Origin: Roridomyces roridus
Lineage: Eukaryota > Basidiomycota > Agaricomycetes > Agaricales > Mycenaceae
Reading direction: 5' to 3'
DNA length: 64,000 bases
NCBI GenBank assembly: GCA_029378245.1
Contig: JARKIF010000146.1
Span: 1-64,000 of the forward strand
This document shows positions 57,101 to 64,000 of this stretch, one piece after another. A program made the position numbers and the translations under genes. The notes under the pieces were generated by a model. The model had not been told where the DNA came from and made no database searches. It saw only the letters and a list, made by a program, of their open reading frames with translations. How positions within the stretch are numbered: position 1 is the stretch's first letter; the number at the start of each line of letters is the position of its first letter.

Positions 57101-58216
57101 ATGTCCCATCACGGCAGCCCCATCCCCTATGACCAGCCTCAGGCTGGTTACTCGTACCCTCCCCAACAAATCTACCCCTCCCGCCCTCCTACCCGTTCTC
57201 CCCCTCGCCCCCTTCCCACACGACCCGACTCACAACCCCCTGCCCAGCCTGGCCTGACTGAGTTACTTCAGGCCCTCCCCCCACGCCCGGCACCAGCAAG
57301 GATGACGCTGGCCCGGCTTCCCCCGCCGTTTGACGGCAATGACAAATCCAAGTGGGAAACTTGGATCGATAGTGTCATGACTTACCTCATGGCCTACGAA
57401 CACGACTTTGGTACGGATCACCGACGTATCTTTTTCGTGCTCTCGTTGCTGGGCGACGAGAAGAGTACTGCATGCCCGGCCTCGAACTGGTCACGCAACT
57501 GGAAGGCGAAGCATTTTCGCCTTGATCAACCCCGTCCCTCCTTCGCAGAGTTCTTGACGGAGTTGGAGTCGACGTTCGCGGATCAGAACGTCAAGGAGAC
57601 GGCGCTATTGCGCCTGATGAACACTCGGCAGGGAACGTCCACCCTGGCCGACTTCCTCCAGTCGTTCGAGTTGAACGCGGAGCAGGCGGGCTACACGCCC
57701 GGAAACGTGCTGCATGACACATTCCTGTGTCAAGCATTGGAAATCCTGGTCTCGGACCAGGTACGCAAACAGCTGTATGCTGGAGGCGTCGAGATCCCGG
57801 GAACCTACCCCGGATTGAAAAGCCGGTTGATGACCATCAACGGCATCATTGAGCGCGGGAAGCTCATCAACTCTCGCTGGGGAGCGGGAGGTGGAATGTT
57901 TTGGACGCCGGCGCAGCAGCAGCCGCCGCCCAAATTCCCCAAGGCCACGACACTGGTGCCGCCGCCTCGACCCCAGGGGACGGCCCCCCATTTGGCGACC
58001 CGGGTCACTCCCGGAAACCCAGCGCCGATGGATGTGGATCGAACGCGGCAGGCCGCATTCAAGTGTTATAATTGTGGCAAGGAGGGCCACATGAAGCGGG
58101 AGTGCCCGGAGCCTCCCAAAAAGAAGTTTAATATCCGGTCGATCAAGACCGAGGACTACACGCAGGAGGACCTGCAGGCTCTCGCGAGCATACTCCGCGA
58201 GAAGGGTTTTTGTTAG
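57101..58216 (+). CDS. Gag of the young chromovirus
   Basis: 371 residues from ATG at 57101 (MSHHGSPIPYDQP). The open frame extends upstream to 57050 without another ATG. The first 80 residues are proline-rich. The capsid-like region follows (FDGNDKSKWETWIDSVMTYL; FAEFLTELESTFADQNVKE; FLQSFELNAEQAGY). A zinc knuckle CYNCGKEGHMKREC lies at about residues 321-334, which binds the RNA. The frame ends EKGFC and TAG at 58214-58216, just after a TTTTT run (58207-58211). A -1 slip on this run would enter the bridge frame. Confidence 0.9.
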   Translation: MSHHGSPIPYDQPQAGYSYPPQQIYPSRPPTRSPPRPLPTRPDSQPPAQPGLTELLQALPPRPAPARMTLARLPPPFDGNDKSKWETWIDSVMTYLMAYEHDFGTDHRRIFFVLSLLGDEKSTACPASNWSRNWKAKHFRLDQPRPSFAEFLTELESTFADQNVKETALLRLMNTRQGTSTLADFLQSFELNAEQAGYTPGNVLHDTFLCQALEILVSDQVRKQLYAGGVEIPGTYPGLKSRLMTINGIIERGKLINSRWGAGGGMFWTPAQQQPPPKFPKATTLVPPPRPQGTAPHLATRVTPGNPAPMDVDRTRQAAFKCYNCGKEGHMKRECPEPPKKKFNIRSIKTEDYTQEDLQALASILREKGFC

Positions 58217-58428
58217 GGCGCCCGGTCAAGGCCGAACCGGTGTGCCCTCCCGTATCTATTATCCATGGACAGTATACGCCGCTAGAGGCGGTAACGGACA
58301 GCACGAACAATGTGCAAAATAGCGTACCTGTAAATTATGTAGAAAAAACTAGCCTACAACGTAGTATACAAGAATTTCTTGTAGGCGAAGTAGAAAAGCC
58401 AAAAAAAAATACGTATCTTGCAGAATGA
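58210..58428 (+). CDS. Bridge open reading frame between gag and pol
   Basis: This frame is -1 relative to gag. It overlaps the gag stop and runs 72 codons (GRPVKAEPVCPPVSIIHGQY onward) to TGA at 58426-58428. It overlaps the first codons of the pol frame, which is +1 to it and the same as gag. It contains A9 at 58401-58409 within the overlap with the open pol frame. It has no ATG near its start, so it would be expressed only by frameshifting, or lie inside an intron. No family match. Confidence 0.55.
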   Translation: MLGRPVKAEPVCPPVSIIHGQYTPLEAVTDSTNNVQNSVPVNYVEKTSLQRSIQEFLVGEVEKPKKNTYLAE

Positions 58429-61400
58429 GAACCGGAAACATAATTTAAAGAATCGTCGCATGGATGAAGAAAACAAGCGCTGGAGCGCTTTTAAAAAGGC
58501 CCCTGGAACCCAAACCAGTGATAAAAATAGTGAGAAGAAAAAGGGCGGCGATGCCGCGGAGGCTCAATCCTCGAAAGAGGAGGTAGCGCCTAAGCATACA
58601 CGGGTGCCGTTCGGTCTCAGGAAGAAAGAGGCCGCACAATGGCTAGCACGCCGTGCTATGGGAGAGACGGAACAACGCTTAGCTCAGGAGCTGCGTGAGT
58701 TCCAACGGCAACGTGTCCACCACGAGATGCTGGTGGCAGTCCAGCTGGAAGCACTGGACACGGGGAAAACACGTTCCATTCGTGCGTTGCTGGACAACGG
58801 GTGTACCACCACATGCATGGACAGGGACTATGCCAAGGCCGAAGGCTTCGAGCTCAAAAAACTCGACATGCCGATTGTGGCCAGGAATGCCGACGGGACC
58901 GAGAACACCAAAGGCAAGATCACTCATTACGTAGAGATGATCATGTCTATCGGCCCGCATGTCGAAAGACAAAAGTTCCTGATCACGGGCTTAGGCAAAG
59001 CACGTGTGTTTATTGGGTACGATTGGTTGTTTAAACACAACCCAGAGATCAACTGGCGGGACCAGACGATGAAGTTCAGCCGATGTCCGGCAGAATGTGG
59101 CATGACCGGACTGGAATCCGGAAAAGGTGTCACACGGGAGGAAGCGGTGGAAGAAGGCGAATCGATCCTATTGGTCGATTTCGCGCCTGTTGTGGAGCTG
59201 CGAAGCAAGGCGACGCAGGCACAGCAGATGGCCGAACAGGCTTCGGCAGAAAAGGAAAAATTGACGGAAGACAAGATCCCGGAGCAATACCGGGAGTACG
59301 TCAAAGTTTTCGCAAAAGAGTCCTTTGACTCATTGCCGGAAAAGCGGCCTTGGGATCATGCGATCGAATTAAAGCCCGGATCAAAGGCTGTCGATTGCAA
59401 GATCTATCCACTCTCGTTAGGCGAGCAAGAAAAGCTGAACGAGTTTCTTGAAGAGAATCTCAAGAGTGGACGGATCAGACCATCCAAGTCGCCGATGGCT
59501 TCGGCATTCTTTTTTATTAGAAAGAAGGACGGGTCCCTTCGACCGGTACAGGATTACCGGAAGCTCAATGAGATGACGGTGAAGAACAAGTACCCGTTGC
59601 CTCTGATCTCGGAGCTGGTCAACAAACTCCGAGGAGCTAGATTCTTCTCCAAGCTTGACATACGTTGGGGTTACAACAATGTACGGATCAAGGAGGGAGA
59701 CGAGTGGAAAGCGGCTTTTCGGACCAATCGGGGATTGTTCGAGCCACTTGTGATGTTCTTTGGGTTGACAAATTCACCGGCCACGTTCCAAACCATGATG
59801 AACGACATTCTTCGGGATCTCATCAACGAGGGCCATGTGATTGTATACCTAGACGACATCTTAATTTACACAGACTCCCTGGAGGAGCATAGAAGGATTG
59901 TTTCACGCGTCCTGGAGACGTTAGAAAAGAATAAATTATTCTTGAAACCCGAGAAGTGTGAATTCGAGAAGACGGAGATCGAATATCTCGGGGTGATTAT
60001 TTCCCACAACTCCATGCGGATGGACCCGGTGAAAATCAAAGGGATCATGGAGTGGCCAATGCCAAAGAACGTCAAGCAAGTGCAGGCGTTCCTCGGCTTT
60101 GTTAACTTTTATCGGCGATTTGTCCGCGGCTTTGCCGACATTGCCAGGCCCCTCACTAAGCTGACGGGGAAGGTTGCGTGGTCCTGGGGACCGGAGCAAG
60201 AGAAGGCGATCAACAAGTTGAAGGAACGGATCGCGGAGGATGTCATCTTGGCATTGCCAACGGATGATGGGGAATATCGGCTTGAGGCCGATGCATCAGA
60301 CGGAGCGGTTGGAGCAGTGCTCAGCCAACTCCAAGAAGGAGTATGGAGGCCTGTCGCTTTCATGTCTCACGGCATGAGTGACACCGAGAGGAATTACGAG
60401 ATCTATGACAAGGAGATGCTCGCAATCATGCTTGCTCTTGATGAGTGGAGGCAATTCCTACTCGGTGCAAGGCACACGTTCGAGGTTCTGACGGATCACA
60501 AGAACCTCCAATACTTCAAAAAGCCGCAGAAAATCAATCGTCGGCAGGCACGATGGATCATCGAGTTGTCGCAGTACGACTTCTCGTTACGGCACCAGCC
60601 CGGAGCTTTGAATAAGCAGGCCGATTTTTTATCCCGCAGGGCGGATCATGACCAGGGGAAGGAGGACAATCAGGAAGTTGTCCTGCTTAAGCCCGAATAT
60701 TTCCGAGCGCAGGAAATCACGCTCGAAGGCGTCGAGAAGGATCTCCTGGAAGAGATCCGAGCGGAACGCAAACGGGACGGCAGCGTGAGGTCTGCCTTAC
60801 TGAAAAAGCTCCCTAGATGGGAGGAGGAGGACGGCATTGTCTATTACAATGGCCTTATTTATGTTCCGCATAACACGGAACTTAGAAATAAAATTATTGG
60901 ACTTCATCACGATCCGGCGATCGTGGGACATCCCGGAGGGAACCGGACCCAGGAGCTCGTTGAACGAAACTACTGGTGGCCGAAGCTCGGCAACAATGTT
61001 TCCGAGTATGTAAAGTCGTGCGAAGCGTGTCAGAGGTCACGAGTTCTTCGGCACAAGCAGGGCAAGCTGAACCCGCACAAGATTGCGGAAGGTCCCTGGC
61101 AGATCATTTCGATGGACTTGATCGGGCCGCTGCCGATTAGCAACGGTCACAACGCGATTCAAGTCTGGGTGGACACCTTCAGCAAAATGATTCACGTGGA
61201 GCCCACAACCATGGAAATCACGGCTGAAGGAGTTGCGCGTTTGACACGCGACCGTGTGATTAGATATCACGGGGTACCTCGAAAGATCATCTCGGATCGG
61301 GATCCGAGATATGTAGGAGGCTTTATGCGGGAGCTCAATAAGATCCTGGGGATCGAAATGAACCCGAGTACGGCACACCATCCGATAACCGACGGGCAGA

Positions 61401-62443
61401 CGGAACGGATGAACCAGGAGATCGAGAAATATCTCCGAATATTTATAAATTATCATCAGACGGACTGGGCCGAGTGGCTCTCCCTGGCGGAGTTCTGTTA
61501 CAACGACAAGGCCAGTTCGGCAACGAAGGCCTCGCCGTTTTATTTAAATACCGGCTATCACCCTTGGAAAGGGATCGAGAATGCCGTGGAGACGAGGAAC
61601 GAGGCCGCTGAGGAGTTTGGCATGAAGATGAAGGAAATTCGTGATGAAGCCACGGCGGCATTAGAAAAAACACAAAAAACAATGGAAAAATCATATAATC
61701 TACGACGGCGACCTGCGCCAGTATTTAAAAAGGGAAACAAGGTCTGGATTGAGGCGACGAACATCCAGACAGATAGACCCTCGAAGAAGCTGGGAGATAG
61801 GAGGCTCGGACCGTACGAGGTCCTGGAGAAAGTCGGAGCGTCTTCCTATAGGTTGAAATTGCCGAGCACGGACAAGTCACATCCGGTGTTCAACGAGGCG
61901 ATTCTCACACCGTATACGGAACCGCCCGAGAATCGAAGGGAGAAACGGCCGCCGCCGAAAATCATATCCGGCGAGGAGGAATATGAGGTGGAGGAGATTC
62001 TGAAACACCGCAAGATGGGGCGCGGGTTTCAATATTTAATAAAGTGGAAGAACTATCCTATGGGAGAAAGGACGTGGGAACCATCGCGCAACTTGACACA
62101 TGCAAAAAAGCTGTTGGACAAATATAACAGGGAACACAGCATTGATGTCAGGACACTACCCACGCTCCCGGCTGGATATTGGGACGGCGAATGCAAAAGA
62201 TTCGTCCCAAAGGAGGAGTCCCAACAATACTCAAAGAAGAAATTATTTATACCCGATGAAAATCGGTTTGTCGACATCGACGAGGACGTCGATCCTAGAG
62301 AGGGGGTAATGTCACGCGCTGACCTATTTGCGCACGTGACAACGCCAAACAAACCCGATATACATTGGCGCCGCACAGCGTTAAAGTCATGGGAACCCTG
62401 TCTCGATCGGATTGAAGAAGAAGCCGAGGAAGACATTATTTAA
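58418..62443 (+). CDS. Pol polyprotein of the young chromovirus
   Basis: A 1341-codon open frame counted from 58418; the first ATG is at 58460. Domain order, residues counted from 58418: aspartic protease with LLDNGCTTTC (about 126, DNG in place of DSG/DTG); reverse transcriptase (FFIRKKDGSLRPVQDYRKLN, catalytic VIVYLDDILIY at about 475); RNase H (LEADASDGAVGAVLSQ, about 622); integrase with HHCC zinc finger (HHDPAIVGH to CEACQRSR, about 830-875). The integrase DDE triad lies in MDLIGPLP, ISDRDPRY and GQTERMNQ (about 899, 960, 993), and a C-terminal chromodomain (YLIKWKNYPMGERTWEP, about 1188-1238) follows. The frame continues past the polypurine tract and ends EEDII 134 bp inside the 3' LTR. 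All catalytic motifs appear intact. Confidence 0.95.
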   Translation: MQNENRKHNLKNRRMDEENKRWSAFKKAPGTQTSDKNSEKKKGGDAAEAQSSKEEVAPKHTRVPFGLRKKEAAQWLARRAMGETEQRLAQELREFQRQRVHHEMLVAVQLEALDTGKTRSIRALLDNGCTTTCMDRDYAKAEGFELKKLDMPIVARNADGTENTKGKITHYVEMIMSIGPHVERQKFLITGLGKARVFIGYDWLFKHNPEINWRDQTMKFSRCPAECGMTGLESGKGVTREEAVEEGESILLVDFAPVVELRSKATQAQQMAEQASAEKEKLTEDKIPEQYREYVKVFAKESFDSLPEKRPWDHAIELKPGSKAVDCKIYPLSLGEQEKLNEFLEENLKSGRIRPSKSPMASAFFFIRKKDGSLRPVQDYRKLNEMTVKNKYPLPLISELVNKLRGARFFSKLDIRWGYNNVRIKEGDEWKAAFRTNRGLFEPLVMFFGLTNSPATFQTMMNDILRDLINEGHVIVYLDDILIYTDSLEEHRRIVSRVLETLEKNKLFLKPEKCEFEKTEIEYLGVIISHNSMRMDPVKIKGIMEWPMPKNVKQVQAFLGFVNFYRRFVRGFADIARPLTKLTGKVAWSWGPEQEKAINKLKERIAEDVILALPTDDGEYRLEADASDGAVGAVLSQLQEGVWRPVAFMSHGMSDTERNYEIYDKEMLAIMLALDEWRQFLLGARHTFEVLTDHKNLQYFKKPQKINRRQARWIIELSQYDFSLRHQPGALNKQADFLSRRADHDQGKEDNQEVVLLKPEYFRAQEITLEGVEKDLLEEIRAERKRDGSVRSALLKKLPRWEEEDGIVYYNGLIYVPHNTELRNKIIGLHHDPAIVGHPGGNRTQELVERNYWWPKLGNNVSEYVKSCEACQRSRVLRHKQGKLNPHKIAEGPWQIISMDLIGPLPISNGHNAIQVWVDTFSKMIHVEPTTMEITAEGVARLTRDRVIRYHGVPRKIISDRDPRYVGGFMRELNKILGIEMNPSTAHHPITDGQTERMNQEIEKYLRIFINYHQTDWAEWLSLAEFCYNDKASSATKASPFYLNTGYHPWKGIENAVETRNEAAEEFGMKMKEIRDEATAALEKTQKTMEKSYNLRRRPAPVFKKGNKVWIEATNIQTDRPSKKLGDRRLGPYEVLEKVGASSYRLKLPSTDKSHPVFNEAILTPYTEPPENRREKRPPPKIISGEEEYEVEEILKHRKMGRGFQYLIKWKNYPMGERTWEPSRNLTHAKKLLDKYNREHSIDVRTLPTLPAGYWDGECKRFVPKEESQQYSKKKLFIPDENRFVDIDEDVDPREGVMSRADLFAHVTTPNKPDIHWRRTALKSWEPCLDRIEEEAEEDII
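62297..62309 (+). other. Polypurine tract of the young chromovirus
   Basis: AGAGAGGGGGTAA lies directly upstream of the 3' LTR start TGTCACG, the expected primer for plus-strand synthesis. It is also read as pol codons. Confidence 0.75.
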
Positions 62444-62785
62444 AGACGTGGGATAAGTTTCCTATTTATGCACGACAGCGTGGATGAGGGATGAAGTTTT
62501 CGATCAGTGAACTGTCAGATCATGACAGGCTTCTATGAAGAACACGGTGTAGACATGACAATAGGAAACGACAAAGATGCAGAACAATAGTGCATGTCGG
62601 AAGCCAGGACAATTAGTGTAGCATTGTAGATCTATTCCTCATAGTATAAAAGCAGTAGCTAGTCGTTGTATTCTGTACCCTCTCCTAGACTTTTATTCAG
62701 TTCATTTTACGAGCTTTAGTAGCGCACTACCCAATCCGCAGCATCTTACCGCTGTTGGACGCGTGAAACAAGTCTTGTCGTGACA
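62310..62785 (+). repeat. 3' LTR of the young chromovirus
   Basis: 476 bp, the same length as the 5' LTR and with no mismatch found by eye. Contains the end of pol at its 5' side. Followed by the CGGAC duplication. Confidence 0.93.
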
Positions 62786-63022
62786 CGGACGGATCCAGTA
62801 CACATCCGCGGATGCACTGGTGCCGCGGTTCCCGATTTGGAGAGACGTTTCCGTGCGGTTTGCACGATGTGGTTGGGGATAGACGCTGCGGCACGTGCGG
62901 CGGCGCAAACAGCGCCTCCGGTGGCCGTGAACGTCGTTGAGGTGGAGATGGAGGAGGAAGGGACGCCTTGGTATGATGCGGGCGATGCTGAGACGGCGGG
63001 GGAGGATTGGGTTTTTGGATAG
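62786..63022 (+). CDS. Older gypsy element, gag, last segment
   Basis: In frame with 56046-56123 after removal of the young element. It provides the rest of the zinc knuckle (DPVHIRGC), the helix LERRFRAVCTMWLG and an acidic C-terminus ending EDWVFG and TAG at 63020-63022. So the older gag ended in a zinc knuckle and tail as in related fungal elements. Confidence 0.72.
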   Translation, partial: RTDPVHIRGCTGAAVPDLERRFRAVCTMWLGIDAAARAAAQTAPPVAVNVVEVEMEEEGTPWYDAGDAETAGEDWVFG

Positions 63023-63101
63023 GGCTGCGCTCGACGGCCAGAGCGTAGCCCAAAGTCCCGGCCAAGTTGGTGGCTCGGGCGCTCCTCGTGTATCAGATGT
63101 A

Positions 63102-64000
63102 ATGTCAGAATATGAAATTCTTGACCTTTACACGGTGGGAGCGCGTGAGCAGGAGAAGGAGAGTCCGCCCTTCATGCATTGGATGAGCTTTGGGGGCCCG
63201 AGGGGAGAGCGCATACGAGTGCGAGTGCTGTGGGATGGAGGAGCGCAAGCGAGCGCGATCAGCACGAGCTTCTTCAAGTCAAAAGAAGCGCGTTTTGGAG
63301 GGGCCTTGCCGCCGAGGAAACGCTTGAGGATGGCGGATGGGAGGCTGGTGATGGAGTATGGTCAGTGGGAAGGCGCATTCGACATTGCGGGAGTGGGACG
63401 TACCGCCGTCTTCGAGATTTTCGACGGTGGTGGCGGATGGGACGTCCTGATCGGGAAACCACTCCAGGCGGCGTTGAGGGCGATTCATGATATGGGGAAG
63501 GATATGGTGACGATGCGCGACGGGGAACGGGACGTCGTGCTGGTGAACCAGAATCCCGTGGTCTGGAGGAGCGCGGGACAAGCTGCGGCGGATGCAGCTA
63601 GGCGTCAAGCCTCAACGGGGGTGAAATCGTGCGCGGTTCCCCCCGCGAGGCGAGTCCCTTCACATGCGTTTCCGAGGACTACTTACTCACGTCAGATCCC
63701 GAGAGCGATGAATTTTACGGGTGTTCTCGATTTCGGCGATCCGGTCGTCAAGACGTGTGAGGCCGCGCTGGGGGGTACGGAGTCTTGCGAGACACCCCCC
63801 GCGAGGCGAGTCGATTCTAATTGTGTTCTTGGGGACGTTGATGTAGCGGGAGACGTTTTAGGTTTGGCGGTCGAGGATTTCGAGGATGGGGACGTGCAAG
63901 TGGACAGCGGCGATGAACGTTGTGGGGACGATACGCGCGAGGCCGCGTTGGGGGGTTATACGTCTTGCGAGACGCCCCCCACGAGGCGAGTCGAATCCTT
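63102..64000 (+). CDS. Older gypsy element, aspartic-protease-bearing ORF, runs off the window
   Basis: The frame is open from ATG at 63102 (MSEYEILDLYTVG) to the window end, shifted +1 relative to gag. Retropepsin-like core: RIRVRVLWDGGAQASAIS, where the catalytic motif would be D-S/T-G but reads D-G-G, then LRMADGRLV, FEIFDGGGGWDVLIGKPLQ (flap and ILG-like strand). After about residue 150 it becomes a linker with repeated motifs of the form LGG..SCETPP.RRV near 63757-63812 and 63949-63994, and a diverged one near 63620. RT would follow beyond the window. The upstream 80 bp are non-coding in this frame. Confidence 0.75.
   Translation, partial: MSEYEILDLYTVGAREQEKESPPFMHWMSFGGPRGERIRVRVLWDGGAQASAISTSFFKSKEARFGGALPPRKRLRMADGRLVMEYGQWEGAFDIAGVGRTAVFEIFDGGGGWDVLIGKPLQAALRAIHDMGKDMVTMRDGERDVVLVNQNPVVWRSAGQAAADAARRQASTGVKSCAVPPARRVPSHAFPRTTYSRQIPRAMNFTGVLDFGDPVVKTCEAALGGTESCETPPARRVDSNCVLGDVDVAGDVLGLAVEDFEDGDVQVDSGDERCGDDTREAALGGYTSCETPPTRRVES

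Larger units (their letters stand above)
56124..62785 (+). mobile_element. Complete young Ty3/gypsy chromovirus
   Basis: A 6662-bp element with two 476-bp LTRs (56124-56599 and 62310-62785) beginning TGTCACG and ending CGTGACA. It is flanked by CGGAC duplications (56119-56123, 62786-62790). Side-by-side reading of the LTRs showed no mismatch. It contains gag with a zinc knuckle, a bridge frame, and pol in the order protease, RT, RNase H, integrase, chromodomain. A putative self-priming site follows the 5' LTR and a polypurine tract precedes the 3' LTR. Intact frames, complete ends and apparently identical LTRs argue that it inserted recently and may still be active. A chromodomain places it among chromoviruses, which target heterochromatin. 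It sits inside an older gypsy gag. Confidence 0.95.

Overview
The window looks like nuclear DNA of a filamentous basidiomycete, most likely an Agaricomycete. The basis is dense genes with many 48-60 nt GT-AG introns, basidiomycete-type families (DUF6534 membrane protein, HNH_2-like proteins, RING plus coiled-coil proteins, a hybrid histidine kinase relic), and Agaricomycete-type Ty3/gypsy elements. No species can be named. All gene models are hand-spliced from reading frames and splice signals, so exon edges are predictions.

Layout. 1-6 kb: a partial coiled-coil gene end, two RNase III-fold-like paralogues on the minus strand with the same exon plan, and a phenol-hydroxylase-type FAD monooxygenase. 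6-8.7 kb: gene-poor, with a tRNA-derived SINE and palindromic CATGAAA motifs. 8.7-16.1 kb: three housekeeping genes in a row on the minus strand: exocyst subunit Exo70, a tail-anchored FHA/coiled-coil protein of the SLMAP/STRIPAK type, and an Rxt3-like subunit of the Rpd3L deacetylase. 16.1-24.2 kb: two more SINEs, two HNH-nuclease-like paralogues (one with lost catalytic histidines), and a hAT-type MITE with an exact 8-bp target duplication. 24.8-34.4 kb: a small membrane protein, two nitronate monooxygenase paralogues both ending in peroxisomal signals (SKL, AKL), a coiled-coil She3-like protein, a RING protein and a DUF6534 protein. 35.4-52.7 kb: two MFS transporters, a second RING protein, a decayed hybrid histidine kinase, a secreted M28-like peptidase, a thiamine-diphosphate decarboxylase-type enzyme, a BCS1-like AAA ATPase and a membrane-anchored coiled-coil protein. 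The second MFS gene is broken by a poly(A)-tailed retroposon with a 17-bp target duplication.

53.7-64 kb is a nest of transposons. An older gypsy element (gag, then an aspartic-protease ORF running off the end) is interrupted twice: by an 873-bp terminal-inverted-repeat element, and by a complete 6662-bp chromovirus with two 476-bp LTRs that look identical. Removing both insertions with one copy of each target duplication restores a single gag frame through the zinc knuckle, which fixes the boundaries independently. The young chromovirus shows signs of Tf1-like self-priming (a 12-nt exact complement between its primer-binding site and the predicted 5' end of its RNA) and an unusual gag / bridge ORF / pol junction with homopolymer runs at both frame changes.

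The most notable signals are the self-priming chromovirus and its junction, the nested insertions, the two-subfamily SINE, the retroposon-broken transporter, and the GC-AG introns in both RING genes.
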